A stretch of DNA of 64,000 bases from Tethya wilhelma (lineage: Eukaryota > Porifera > Demospongiae > Tethyida > Tethyidae): assembly GCA_964030475.1 (NCBI GenBank), contig CAXIPT010000001.1, forward strand, positions 17,404,269-17,468,268. Reading direction: 5' to 3'. The translations under genes were made by a program, and so were the position numbers. The notes below the pieces were generated by a model. That model was not told where the DNA came from. It was given only the letters and a program-made list of their open reading frames with translations, and searched no databases. Every line of letters starts with the position of its first letter. The first letter of the stretch is position 1. Positions 1-12,792 of this stretch are shown in pieces.

Positions 1-3000
1 GACAGCTCTCATTTATGTATCCACCCTCAGGGAAGACACTGGAGTTGAAATATCTGTGACTGATGATGATCCAGTGCAAGTGTATTTCATCGATACCTTT
101 CCATTCAGTGAAATTGAGATAGCCATTCTACCCATCATGATGAACATGGAAGCTGCAAATGTGACACTCCTCCAGGAGTTTCAATACGTGGGATCAGAAT
201 TGAACATTGTGGCTGTTGCCATTTTCAGTGATAACCAGACAATGGTGTTGAGTGAGGAGGATGGCTTGGAGATTGTAGTAGAGGAAGAAGGTGAGTCAGT
301 AGGTGCAGAGACTCTTACAGGTGCCTATACTATTCTAGGCCCACTGGACAGTATCAATGTCCGTGCACAGTGGATGGACAGAGAGTGCAATAAGACAATA
401 AAAGCAGGACGGGTTTCCATGACAAACACTAGTGAAACTGAAATTCCACAACTAGTTGTGATGGCCTCATCTGAAACACTGACATCGTTTGATGATCTTG
501 CTCGCTTCTTTGAGACACCAACTTCTGTGAGGCTTGAAGTCTTTTTGCAGTACAGTGAGAGTGGGGTAGCAATGGATATCACAGACTTTTCCAATGTCCA
601 GTTCAATGTGAGTCAGGATTCTGAACAACTTGTGGTAGTGAACAGCATGTCTCGAATTGTTACAACAAGTGGTACAGGAGACAGTGGTACAGCCACCATC
701 ATCGTAACATTCCCATACAATGAAGAACTGCTAAATGCCTCAGTGAGCATCTACGTAAAACATTCAACATCCTTTACCCTTAGCCTTGTTCCATATGATG
801 GACCAGAGCATGTCCCACTCACTGGTTTGAAACAAATTGGCCAGAGTGGAGTCCATCAAAAGGGACGGATCAGAGCTGTCATAACATTCTCTGATGATAA
901 TATGCCAGTAGATGTCACTAACAGTGTGAACTTGAGTGTTGCACATGATCCAAACTTGAGAGTGATTGGCCCTGATTTGCAAAATGGAGTTCTTAGAATC
1001 AATGACAACACTGCATCCCAAACTATTTCACTACGTGCCATATACCAAGGAATACCCTCAGAAATTCTTAATGTTAGTGTGTCATCAGATCCAGTTGAAG
1101 TACAAAGTATTGACCAAATTATGATACATGATGTTAATGGAAACAATGAACGTTACATTGACTGCTCAGTGACATTAATGGATGACACTAAACTGCAACA
1201 AACTTTTGAAAATGGATCCCCACTTTATGAAGACCTTATAACTTTCTCCAGTGATGAAGACTCATTTGTTAGCATCAATGGTGGAGTGATCACAATGCTG
1301 GCAAATCATCACAGTGCTGTCACACTTGATGCAAATTCAAATAATGTATCCAACTCTACAAAGTTTTACACAAACCTGAAACCAAATGTGGGGGAGATTG
1401 ATTTGGGCAAGTCAGACGGCCCACCGGTGAATAGTGTTCACATGGAAGAGGAATTTTCCATTCCAGTTGTTGTCAATTCAGCAGATGTGCCCATGGGTGT
1501 GTACGAATTAGAACTGTTCTACCAGCCGGCTGAGAATCTTGAGTTCATGAGTGTCTCACATGGGAATAATTGGATGAATGGCTCCATCGTATCGATTCTT
1601 AATGAACCCGGTAGACTAACCATTGGTGGTGTACTCAATACTGGTGCATTGGGACCTCTGGAAGAACTAGCAATGGTCAATTTCACTGCTAAAGAGAGTG
1701 GTAGTGTGAACTTCAGTGTCACTGTCAAGTATCTGTCAGAAGCAAATGTTAACTTGACTAACATTGCCACTGACAGCCAGCCAGAAGCAAGTCAGATACA
1801 AGTTGTGATCCTCAATGCTAGAAGGAAACGGGATACTGAAGAGGATGGTCACTATGAGCAGTACCAAGAAGAGATGCATCCAAGATTGATTGTGAGACGA
1901 CAGACTGAAATGTGTGGAACAGAGTTGCCAGGAGATGCCAATGGTGATTGTGTACTTGACTTGAGGGATGCATACCTCCTACAAGTTTATCTAGCTTCTG
2001 AGGTGTACAACTTCACGAGTGATGTGGGTATGGAAGTACAGAGAATTACGGAGCCCAATATTGATGGTGAAGTAAGTCTCGACCAGATTTATGCTGTTGA
2101 AAGAGCTACTCTTGAAATCAACTTCATTGTAACAAACATCACTCAACCACAATTTGAATACAACACCAATTCTGGTCAGTGCGAAATGTCAATATCAGGA
2201 TTTGTGCAAACTTCAACTGGCGATCTTCTACCTTCCATTCCATCTTTTGTTGACATAGTTTTTGAGTTTACTTCAAACGATCAGAGTTTCCAAGATCAAT
2301 TTGACAACTCTTCTTTTACTGCTGGCGTTCCAATCATATCGTTTGTACCTCAAAATACTTATGGGGGAATAGTGATTGCTGAGAAATTAATCAACAGTAG
2401 TGAATTCAATGTACAAGCTATCTCCGAATTTTTACTTGACTTTGAGGTAAAAGTTTACCTCATCGTTCAGAGTAGTTCACAGGAGGGGCAGAATGACATC
2501 AACCCTGAAGATCTTGGTGGATTTGAAACAGAACTAGTGGATACACTGGATGTTGTTAACCCTATGGAGATATGTACTCCTCCAACAACTCCAGAACCAA
2601 CCACAGTAACAATGACCACAGAAGCTACCACAGAAGAGACAACTACTGAAATGCAGACGACTGAAGAAACAACTCAGGCACCTACCACTGAAGAGACGAC
2701 AGAAGCTCCTACAACTATGGAGACAACTCAAGCTCGTACCACTGAAGAAACGACAGCAGCTTTTACAACTATGGAAACAACTCAGCCTCCTACCACTGAA
2801 GAGACAACAGAAGCTCCTACAACTATGGAAACAACTCAGCCTCCTACCACTGAAGAGACGACAAAAGCTCCTACAACTATGGAAACTACTCAAGCTCGTA
2901 CCACTGAAGAGACAACAGAAGCTCCTACAACTATGGAAACAACTCAGCCTCCTACCACTAAAGAAACCACAGAAGCTCCTACAACTATGGAAACAACTCA

Positions 3001-5447
3001 GCCTCCTACCACTATGGAGACAACAGAAGCTCCTACAACTATGGAAACAACTCAGCCTCCTACCACTGAAGAGATGACAGCAGCTCCTACAACTATGGAA
3101 ACAACTCAGCCTCCTACCACTGAAGAGACAACAGAGTCTTCTACAACTATGGAAACAACTCAGCCTCCTACCACTGAAGAGACGACAGAAGCTCCTACAA
3201 CTATGGAAACAACTCAGCCTCCTACCACTGAAGAGACGACAGAAGCTTCTACAACTATGGAAACAACTCAGCCTCCTACCACTGAAGAGACGACAGAAGC
3301 TATGGAAACAACTCAGCCTCCTACCACTGAAGAGACGACAGAAGCTCCTACAACTATGGAAACAACTCAGCCTCCTACCACTGAAGAGATGACAGAAGCT
3401 TCTACAAGAAGAGACGACAGAAGCTTCTACAACTATGGAGACAACTCAGCCTCCTACCACTGAAGAGACGACAGAAGCTTCTACAACTATGGAGACAACT
3501 CAGCCTCCTACCACTGAAGAGACAACAGAAGCTCCTACAACTATGGAAACATCTACCAGAGAGGCAACCCAACCTCACTTTGTCACTACTGATACAGCAA
3601 ATCCTGTAACAACGGAGGGAAGTTCACAATCAGAATCACCCTCTCCCATTGGTGCAATTGCAGGAGTGATGGCAGGAATTGTTATATTACTGTTGAGTAT
3701 CATCATAATCATCATCGTCGTGTGGTTTGTTAAGAAAACTCGCAAGAAGAGAGGAGTGTATGTACCTGGCCTAGCACAAGGTAGATCCAACAAGAACCAA
3801 TCTAGAGCCTTCTGGTTGCAAGAAGAAGGAAAAATAGTAAGTTGTTTGCAAAACTTTAGCATAATTTTATAGCACAGGATTACATGTCATTAATTTTGCC
3901 CCTTCTATTTTCCCCATTACAGGAGATGAGCCCGATTGATATAGTGCCACTGGAGCCTAACACGTACGATATGGAGGAGACAAGTATGGAGATCATACCA
4001 AATCACCACCCACTCTACACGGGAACAGAGGAGGACACATTTATGAGTGGCTCCTCTGTCAAACCACTGATAAGACAGCCTCCTCAACCAGGAAGACAAC
4101 TGATGCCTCACAAAGGGAGACAGACAATGGTAAGTAAAATGGCTACATAATATGTGAAGTGGTTTAAATCACATGCATGCCCAGTAGTTACATTTAATAA
4201 GCTCTGTCTCATCTGATTATTTACAGCCGACCTACACTGGTACATCCATGGCAACAGGGCCACCTCCTCCGTATCAAACCACAACGGCAACCACTGGAAA
4301 GAGTTGCTCTGATTCCAGTCCCTATGAAGTTGAAGATGATGAACTCATTGATCTCAGGTTCACTGAGGATTACTCCACTCAGCCATACCTGTCCTTAGGA
4401 CTCACTCCTCTCTCTCAACTCTCACCAGACAACACTTCAGGGAGCGACAACGGTTTCTTCCCTAGTATGCTTCCACCCGTCGGTCCGTCGGTGTTCAATG
4501 TCAACAGCCCACCAGGAATTCCTGTGGACAGTCCCTTCAACATCAGTGGGGCCGGACATAGCAGCAGTTCGGGAAACATGGTCATGCCTGATGCATTCCC
4601 TAGTGCAACTGAACCCCGGAGAATATCAGCAATGAAGAGACCTGCAAAACATGACAACCCTCTTTCGCAAGGCTACATGATGAAACTGGAGCCTGTCCGT
4701 GAGCAAGGTGAATCTCTTGATGACACTTACAGTGACCCATACGGCAATGGCTACAGGTATTCTGGAGATGATGTGGAAAATGGGTTTGAAACTTCGAGCA
4801 GCAATTCCGAAAGTGGTGAAACTACCGACTTGCTCTTCCCTTCGGCTGATGCAGACTACTTGCCATCGCATGGTCCGATGCACTTGACACGACAGAGAGG
4901 AAAGAGGCTCAAATCTGGCACTAGGAGGTTTGAGGATGGTGCCAGTCAGGAGAAAGTATTGATATTCTCAAATCCTGGAATCGAAAACGGATTCGACAGA
5001 CCAACAAAACTGAGTAACCGCGACACGCATCGTAACACTTCACCAAGGCAAGAGGCAAAGTATCGCCGACAGAAAGCAAGAGAACAGGAACTTGCTAAAC
5101 AGAAAGCACTTTTGAGGAAAAAAGCAGAAGATGATGAACGCAGAAAACTACAATATCAAGAACAGAGAGCTGCCCAAATTGCCAGGGACTATGGCTCAAC
5201 ACGACAGCGGGAAGATGGAGTATATGGAGTATCCTTACCAAGAGTAGAGAGTGGAGTTGTTATGAGACAGGCAATGATGTTGGAGGCAAAAGAACAACTG
5301 ATGAATGAAATGAACAGTCAAGGAACCAGTCCCGGAATGAAACACAGCCAGGAGCTTCATATGCAAGGGCGAAGACCAAGCATTGATAGTAGACAAGAAC
5401 CCAATGCCATCCCGATGAATGTATATGATCAAGTAACCACATTATAG
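1..5447 (+). CDS. Cohesin/dockerin-like type I membrane protein, 5' truncated by window
   Basis: Three exons are visible: 1-3836, 3923-4129 and 4227-5447, joined in phase 0. The first is open back to the window edge. The ectodomain has beta-rich Ig-like repeats, a BIG2-like segment near 1085-1350, a cohesin-like domain at about 1420-1770, a furin-type RRKRD site near 1825, and a dockerin-like pair of Ca-loops (GDANGDCVLDLRDAY near 1931; NIDGEVSLDQIY near 2058). A Thr/Pro/Glu mucin-like stalk follows at about 2580-3590. After it come a hydrophobic helix (about 3650-3725), a KKTRKKRG stop-transfer, and a roughly 480-residue tail with a basic/acidic coiled-coil segment near 5040-5200. The C-terminus VTTL fits a class I PDZ ligand. 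A frameshift near 3405 separates ectodomain and membrane frames. Cohesin plus Ig domains in an animal membrane protein recalls the TMEM132 family, but the dockerin and mucin stalk differ, so no orthology is claimed. The cell-surface adhesion role is inference. Confidence 0.8.
2625..3560 (+). repeat. Coding minisatellite: Thr-rich mucin-like repeats
   Basis: Imperfect tandem 54-bp units encode an 18-residue repeat of the type METTQPPTTEETTEAPTT. The composition (Thr, Pro, Glu) predicts an extended, heavily O-glycosylated stalk. Units differ by substitutions and small deletions; one unit near 3297 lacks residues in frame, and one junction near 3405 is out of frame. Confidence 0.9.
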
Positions 5448-5771
5448 ATTATATCTTTGTTTGTTTGTGTTTAAACAGTAATGATAATTATTGTTATATA
5501 TAGAATCTGTATTTTTAAAAATTTCAATGTCATTTTTGTATGTTGTATATAACTTGTGTACATGGTGCATTTTTAAACCTTCTGAAATTCAATTTGTTAT
5601 TTATGTCAATGTCCAGAGCAGAAAAATATTAATTAAAATTAATTTAATGTTGAAAGAAAATAAAACAAACAGATCGAGAAATCAAAGGCCTGCTACCTTA
5701 CATGACAATGATAAATAATTTGGAAATAAAATTTAATTTTATGAGCACAAAAAATAATAATTTCTGCAAGA
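5448..5771. other. Convergent 3' UTR/intergenic interval
   Basis: This AT-rich stretch lies between the stop of the cohesin/dockerin-like gene (+) and the stop of ASPG (-). An AATAAA-type signal occurs near 5725 on the plus strand. No coding signal is seen. Confidence 0.6.
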
Positions 5772-6788
5772 TCAGTTTGAAAAACTATCACTATCTCCGT
5801 TGAGAATGTTTAAAGTTGTGGAGCTGGGATCTGTGTTGCCTGCACAGTCGCTACCAGCTCCATTGACAAGTGGAGGAGGAGACACAATGGCGATTGAAGG
5901 GAGAGAGGGTCGATGATGACTGCTATTAGTAGCAGCTGCTTCGAGGTGTTGAGGGTTAGAGAAGTCCAAGCTCAACCGTCTTACACTCTTCTTCAGCCTG
6001 GCTTCCAAACTGGCGGCTGTATCAAGACTTCTTTTGAACTGTAATAAATTGATACACATGAGCACAGCATGTCAGTGCATAACAGACATTTGCAAGGAAA
6101 TTGTTTCATGTAGACCCGGCATCCTAAGTATAGGGGCTGCTCAATGCAGAGAATGATTACCACAAGATAGTTAGACAAAGTTACGAAACTGATTTTAGAA
6201 CCTACCAATTGTAAAGGGGATTGGTCTTCTACCGGTACTTTGGGTTCGGCCAACGTCCATGCAAATATTGCATCAGTGTCATTATCCCCAGCAGCTTGAA
6301 CTGCTATCTCACAGGTGGTGGTGTTTAACTCAGCACCAGTCTGGACCAATATCGGAATCACAGATAGCTTCCTGTTGCAAGCAAAATTAATATAGACCCA
6401 AATTTTAACATTTCATTCACAGCACTGCAGCCAATCAATGATTTCTTCGACCAGACAAAACTATAGTGCTCACTTGAATCTGACGGCATCGTCCAGAGGG
6501 GTATGATTGTATCTGTCCGTAGTGTGAACAGAAGCACCGTGGTGCAGTAGGTACTCCACCGTCTTTAAGTGTCCCTCGCTGGAAGCCAAGTGGAGAGGGG
6601 TTCGTCCATCGTAATCGGGAATATTGAAGTCACCCCCCTGTTGGTGTAGGGTGGTCAGACACTCAATGTCCCCCTTAGCAGCAGCTGCACACATCAAGGG
6701 AGGGAAGAGGGTCTCCCGTAGCAACCTCACTTCCTACATGCAAAGCAATATAGCACATCACATTCAATGTACATGGAGTGGTATTTTT

Positions 6789-6829
<41 letters not shown>

Positions 6830-9800
6830 TGCTAGAAGACAAGTTTAGTGCTTGAGCAATTGCAAGCAAAAACTCGCTATGTTTTAGAGAAAATTGTTGT
6901 TGGTCGTCGCAGATGACTGTCATCTCTCCACGAAGGTTCTTTGCCATCTCACTCTTGATCTGGTCTTTGGAAATACCCTTTCCCAACAAGTAGGAGAGCT
7001 TAGTGAGAGCTGCTTCTGCTGTCATATCTGCACCTGAAACCACACCAGCAGCTGTGAGTTTCTGAGGACAAGAAACAAACAGCTTAATTACAAGTTTTAC
7101 CCTAACTCTCTCTTCCTCTCTCGCTCTTACACACACACACACAAACCAATGCTTAACTCATATACACAGTCATAAACAGTAGCTTACAATACTCCCGGCA
7201 TATTTCTGTGTGACATTGCCACTGGTGCACTGAGTACAGTTGATGACAATCACACCTCTGTCACAGCCTGCCCTCAGCTGTTCAATGAGATGGGAGTTAG
7301 ACTCGCAGTCTGGTACGTTGCCAGCACCAAATGTCTGTAGAACCACACCCTCCATTGGGGGCTGGAGGAATGAGCGAACCTTTATGTGTGTGTGTGTGTG
7401 TGCGTGTGAGACAATAATAATACTATTATGTCAATACATGTATGCATGATGTAATCATATCTACTCACGGTGTTGGCGGTAATGCCGGGAAAAATTCTCA
7501 AGATCCCCACATTTCTGTTCATGGTTGGCTGAAGTTTGAACTTTTCCGTCTTCACGGGCCGATGGATGGCGTCCCAATCGACAGCAATGTCTATCCCAAC
7601 GGTGGCGAGGGGAGGGAGGTTGGGCGTGGCAAATGGCTCGAGGTTGCTGGAGTTCATCTTTGTTGCCCTGTTGCCACGGTAGAGCTTGTTGTGGAAATAT
7701 ATGGTCACCTGGTAGAGAGTACAAGAACAAAACTTCTGACTTTTTATTGGCATTTTTAATCGATAATAAAATTAATAACAAGTAGTAAAAATTTCAAAAA
7801 ATAAGCAGTGTAGGAATGGGCAGTGCGGTAAAAAGTATTGGAACAAGGATGGTCTCAATTTCGGCACATGACTACTTCATTTTCATTTTTGATCCCTCAT
7901 TGATAATTGTCGTAAATGGTTCACAGAATGATCTGTATACTTGAATAGCTAATCAGTATGGATCACATACTAATGGTTCAAATTTCTACCAATCTTATCA
8001 CTTAGCTAATAAGTGGAACAAACTATGGCAGGCAGGATTAAATTACTGGCCAAGACTTGGGCACAAAAATGAAGTAGTCATGTGCCGAAATTGAGACCAT
8101 CCTTGTTCCAATACTTTTTACCGCACTGCCCATTCCTACACTGCTTATTTTTTGAAATTTTTACTACTTGTTCATTCACTTTTTTCAACACTACAGTGAG
8201 GAGACTATCAGAGACTGGTTAGTCCCTACAAAAAGTTATCTGAGTAGAAGCTATATACATTGGCTGCTAGGGTAGCTAATGCGCATGCGCATAATAATGC
8301 CACGTGGATAATCAATGACCTTTGAACTCTACAAGAAGATGGCTACATTCAAGTACATGAATTTATACTCTCAGTTTCAAAGCTTTCTAGTTTTTGTTTA
8401 GGCTTATTTGTGATTAAAACGAGTATCAAGGAATGTAGTACCTATGAAAAGAACTTACTTTGTGCTGTCAGAGTTGGCTCAGCGCATTCTGGTTCTCTGG
8501 AAATGCTTTTCAAGTAAGTCAGTTAGGAAGTAAGTACGTACGTACGTACGTAAGTTAGCAGAACAAAAATGGCATTATTGTGGCTTCCCACCAGCTCTCT
8601 CTACGAGTGCAGAGAAAAGTTTCTGTGAGTTTTAGGCCTTGCATGCAGTTGATAATCTGTCAGTGAGAGCCTCTGAGCAAGTTTGAAGACTCAATTTTGT
8701 TTGGTTAAATTTTTATGATCATAAACATTTTGTATTGTGCCTATGGGACATTCGGCCCATTCCTACTATACGTACTACCGTACGTATGATAAATATGGTA
8801 TCTTTGAATGGTTCACTACCAATCTGAGGAAGTAAGCTGTAAACAAACATCGGGACTACATTTTGTATTTTGCTAACTGATGTATGTACATACATACTGC
8901 ATGTACAAGTGCTACTTTAAAGTACTTAAGTACAAATAATTACAAGACATCTATTGTAGTAACTGTTGTAGTTGGCCAAATTACTTTTATGTGGCAATAA
9001 CAAGGCATACTTGAATCCATTGCCTAGCAACTAAAGTTTATCCAGCTACTGGATATGGGCTGGTGGAGGCAACCAATAGGTGAAAGAGACCGGGGATACA
9101 GACAAAATACATTGCTATATTATGTACTTACTTCTGGAATAACATACTCCCCAGCCATGATAAGAGCTCCGAGAAAGTTGTCTCTTGCATCATTTCTCAG
9201 CTCACTGATGGGCACCTAATCAGACACACAGCAATAGATACATGTAACATAGATAGGTACAGGAGCTTGTTTGGAGCATGTTTGTTATTAAGTGAAAGGG
9301 TAGCGTTAAGTTATTTCAAGAGTCACCTGTGATCCAGTCATCACCACCGACTTGCCGAGATCTTGGAACATGAAGGAGAGGGCAGAAGCAGTGTACGCCA
9401 TCGTATCGGTGCCATGGAGAATCACAAATCCATTGAAGTTTTGATAATACTTTTCAATATCCTTGCCCATCCTGGCCCAGTCCTCCATGGAGAGGTTACT
9501 GGAGTCAAGGAGAGGGAAATATTCCAAGATGGTGTAGAGGATGCGACACTGGCGGAATGTCGGCCTGAAGGTGGTGCGTGTGCGTGTCGATTTATTATAG
9601 ACACTGCCTGAGCAGGCATTGGGGTATTTTACTGGGGAAAGGTTCTTAGGTTCTCCAGTAGTTTACTGGGAAAAGGTTCTTAGGTTCTCCAGTAGTTTAC
9701 TGGGAAAAGGTTCTTAGGTTCTCCAGTAATTTACTGGGGAGGGTTCCTTTAGGTTGGGGGTTGTAAAGAAAGACCATTTTTCTATGGACAGGGTGAGTAT

Positions 9801-10419
9801 AAATTTCAGAGAGTAGTCTCGCGGGCCATGAGACTAGTCAGAGAGTGGCTGAAGTTCAACTCACGGTAGAGCAATGGGCTCCATGTTCTCTGGCATATCT
9901 CTCCATGAGCTGGATCCTTCTTGAAGTTTGAACTGAGGGTCACACAGCTGAGGATAGGTGCGTATCTTCTGCTCAAAGTAGTTATGAGCTGGTTCATATC
10001 CTGTTGCAGTTGCACAGTGAGGATATGAATTAGTCATTATTTACTAGGGAGTTCACTCGCAATTAAAAATGGTGTGAGTATTTACTGGTAAACAAACACA
10101 CCAACTTTTTTTTTTTACATCTATTAGCAACTTTTAAGAGGTCTATGTATGTTTCTAAGAATTAGCAATGCCTATAATTATTGACGAATAAATGTAAATT
10201 AGAGCAGAATTGGGGTCAGCTAGCTCATGAATGATGAATGAACGCTACAAGCTAGTGTAGACATAAGGTAGATATCGTTACTTACAAGTTACCTGCAGAC
10301 GGACTCCACTTCATTCCGATAGTGCCGCCAGTGTACAAGACAAGTACTTTCTTGACTCTCTCTGGGTGGCCATCGATCACTGCCGCTAGCTCTTGCTTTT
10401 TCCAGACAAATTCACTCAT
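5772..10419 (-). CDS. ASPG: L-asparaginase with C-terminal ankyrin repeats
   Basis: Ten exons on the minus strand: 10293-10419, 9865-10000, 9327-9564, 9132-9215, 7469-7708, 7188-7361, 6828-7061, 6474-6733, 6206-6371 and 5772-6038, giving about 641 residues against about 573 in human. The N-terminal half is a cytosolic-type (type I) L-asparaginase that hydrolyses asparagine to aspartate and ammonia. Visible catalytic motifs are TGGTIGM in exon 1 (nucleophile Thr) and HGTDTM in exon 3. The segments [16 protein letters not shown] and GEMT match the family core. Exons 8-9 encode ankyrin repeats ([16 protein letters not shown]). The last exon is a low-complexity tail. The mammalian protein is also described as having lysophospholipase-type activity; whether that holds here cannot be seen. 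The gene starts 152 bp from a divergent PPP1R36-like gene. Intron 4 hosts a composite transposon and intron 2 a 34-bp minisatellite. Confidence 0.92.
6785..6827. repeat. (CA)n microsatellite abutting an ASPG splice donor
   Basis: A (CA)n run lies directly against the ASPG exon 7 boundary. Read on the minus strand, the splice donor is GTGTGTG and runs straight into the repeat. Confidence 0.85.
7778..8171. mobile_element. Inverted-repeat element (MITE-like module), copy 1
   Basis: This palindromic element has roughly 105-bp terminal arms (about 7778-7885 and 8068-8171). Its ends read ACAAGTAGTAAAAATTTC and the reverse complement, and each arm contains GTAGGAATGGGCAGTGCGG. The centre is unrelated and non-coding. 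The same arms recur at 37791-37920, 38490-38897 and 41488-41885. It lies in ASPG intron 4. No transposase is seen. Confidence 0.88.
8172..8790. mobile_element. Second module of the composite transposon, copy 1
   Basis: About 620 bp adjoining the inverted-repeat module. The reverse complement recurs with clear similarity at 40875-41488, and in truncated form at 38182-38490. It contains a GCGCATGCGCA palindrome and a CACGTG box (8280-8312) and ends near ATAGTAGGAATGGG and a TACGTAC palindrome. It is non-coding. Confidence 0.8.
9627..9750. repeat. 34-bp tandem repeat, about 3.6 units
   Basis: Near-identical 34-bp units starting TTTACTGGGAAAAGG lie in ASPG intron 2, and the last unit decays. They are head to tail without spacers. 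Confidence 0.9.
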
Positions 10420-10571
10420 ATTTCTTTGTGCCACAAAAAGCGTCCCTCCCCGATAATTACCGCGAGAAGGTGTTTTGGAGGTAAGTCAGATCACCTGATT
10501 ACTGTACTTGCTCACGTGATGCTAGAGAGCGCAAATCAGCCCCACCCCCTTTTGGGATTAAGTTAGTACAA
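10420..10571. promoter_or_regulatory. Bidirectional promoter interval ASPG / PPP1R36-like
   Basis: Only 152 bp separate the two divergent start codons. The interval contains a CACGTG E-box (10513-10518) and no obvious TATA box. A shared bidirectional promoter is inferred from the spacing. Confidence 0.6.
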
Positions 10572-12792
10572 ATGGCTGCTAATGTAAGTTGATGCTATGA
10601 TGGTACAGAGTATTCTTAGTTTAGGGTGACTGCATGCCTTTTTGCTCTCCCTGCATACACAACAGACGCTAATAGAGAAGGGCAAATGGGAGTGGAATGA
10701 AGAGACCAACAGACTCACATTTCAAAAGTAAAATGCAATTCAGTTTATGTTTTGGTTGCTATGGTCATGTCAAAGTCTTTGAACCATCTTCAGACGAGGA
10801 TACTCCAGAAGAAAATCAAGAGCATGGTTGACTCCACCATCACTGAAGATCAGAGAGAGCTTACCCACAGTGAAGCCACTGAAGACGAGTGGCAGCCAGG
10901 ACAGGGCAATCACACTAGAAGATGTGAAAGGTTGGTACATGCATGCATGGAGCTAGTGCAGCCTGAAACAAGAGTGTTATAGTTTGTGTGTTGTTGGCAC
11001 AGCTATTGCAGTGGAGATGATTGATCCTGGCATCATCCAAAGGATGAAGAAAAGCACATGTCAACTGTTTGATGAATGCTACAGGTAAAAGAATTTACTA
11101 ATTAATTATTTTGAATTGAATTATAATGATGTAAGTGGTTCATATGAACAAAAGAACCTTTATTGTTTTAGGATGGAGCAACTGAACTCCCTGTTATGGT
11201 CCATTCTCATCTACTACAATGCATTTATGGAGCATGAAGAAGCAAAAAATGACGAGAACTTACCAATAACAGAGTAAGGCATTAAATTTTGTCAATAATG
11301 AGAGCACACAATCACGTACACTTAGTCTGCATTGTATAATAATTATTGTAGTCTTAAAACTGTTAAAAGAGCTCAGCTAATAAATTAAATAATCATTTCT
11401 CTCTCAGTTCTCTTGGCGACAAAGCCCGGGAAAATCTCAGGGAGTGCCAGAAGAGAATGGCACAGAGCCGGGTGAACCTTGGTCACCTCTACGCTCTGTT
11501 CATCCTTGGACTGGGGCACACTGCAAGCCATCACACCAAGGGAGGAAAGTTAGTATGACCATAGCCACTATCATTTTTGATACACAATAAAAGCTTGCTA
11601 ACATGGATGTCCTGACAATTAAATCAATATATTCTGTTCATACAAACAAGATTCTTGTTGATTTCAGGTTAAAAGTATCAAGAACACACACAGATAAAGA
11701 CTTGTATGAGGTATAAAAGATTACCAAGTATAATGGAGCTACCATTGATTTTCATTCTGTAAAGTATATTGGCTAATTTGTTTACACAGGTGATCTATGA
11801 GTTTGCTATGTATGTAACTTGGGTGACGTTTGGCTACAAGGACTGGAAAACAATCCACCAAGAGCTAGGGAGGTGAGTGTGTGCAGGTAACACTGAGCAA
11901 TCTCATAGAAATTGAGCTTTTTCTACACAGGATTTTAAGAACATCAGCTTTTAATAGAGACTTCGGAAGTGATGGTACGATAGCTACTGAGACTCACACA
12001 TAAATTATTACTGACACACACACACACACACATTCAGAGGATGATGACTTTATTGAAGTGGAAAGTTTTGGAGCAGTAATTGAAAAAGACAGTGATGAAT
12101 AGTATGTCCTAAACTTCGCTCTTGTATATCCAATAATTATTATGACTGTTTTAATTATAGCCTCTCGTACAGAGTTTATTTTGACAGACCACCAGTTGGA
12201 TCACTAAGAGGGTATGTAAAATTAATGACATTACTCTCATGAAAGAAACTTATAGTATTATTTTTTTTTGACACTTGCATAGACTTCGGTCACCAGTGAT
12301 GACTACTTACTTACCATCAGCAAAGGAGAAACAGCCATGGCTATTTGAACATCCTTACAGCAAACCACCAAGGTACATAAACTTAATGTAGCTATGGCTA
12401 GCAAAGAATGGTTGATTTGAATTTTTCCGTTGAAATAGGAACCAACAAGAACGTCCACTTCCAACAAAAGAAATGTAAGAAAAGAGCATTTATAATTTTG
12501 TGTATTTTTGAAGTTTATTTCTCTCTCGTGTAAATTTTAAATAAATTTTATGTATGAACAATGTACATCCAGCCTGCCCTCAAGGTTGGGCATCATTGGT
12601 GATCGGCTGTCAGACTATGACCCAGAGACCCTTCGCTACATCGAGAGATCAGAGGATGAAGAAGATGAAACTGGTTCAGAGGAAGATGATGATGATCAGC
12701 TCTCTGAGGATGAGTCCCGGGGTGAGAGCAGGCCGGAGAGTGAGGTCAGTGGGATCATCGAGGATGATGGAGAGGGAGAGGATGATTTCTGA
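10572..12792 (+). CDS. PPP1R36: PPP1R36-like protein phosphatase 1 regulatory subunit
   Basis: Fourteen small exons in consistent phase: 10572-10583, 10666-10727, 10794-10930, 11003-11083, 11172-11273, 11408-11548, 11667-11710, 11790-11872, 11931-11974, 12038-12101, 12161-12211, 12283-12372, 12439-12474 and 12573-12792. They give about 388 residues; human PPP1R36 has about 420. A helical core (VNLGHLYALFILGLGHTASH, then DLYEVIYEFAMYVTWVTF) is followed by SYRVYFDRPPVGSLRGLRSP. RVYF there fits the RVxF PP1-docking motif. The C-terminus is a long acidic Glu/Asp/Ser tail. Assignment rests on remembered similarity to the PP1-inhibitor domain of PPP1R36 and on length; no search was possible. PPP1R36 is linked to PP1 control in germ or ciliated cells. 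The gene ends about 205 bp from the convergent TTLL5 stop. Confidence 0.65.

Noticed and set aside
1421..2130. Bacterial contamination as source of cohesin/dockerin-like sequence
   Set aside because: The same frame continues into a mucin stalk, transmembrane helix and GT-AG spliced tail exons, and it lies beside animal genes.
2534..2893. Antisense Ser/Cys-rich open frame opposite the Thr-rich repeat
   Set aside because: It is the complement of a coding minisatellite; it has no independent domain or splice signal.
9627..9750. Short direct repeats considered as a CRISPR-like array
   Set aside because: Units are contiguous 34-bp copies without spacers, in a eukaryotic intron.
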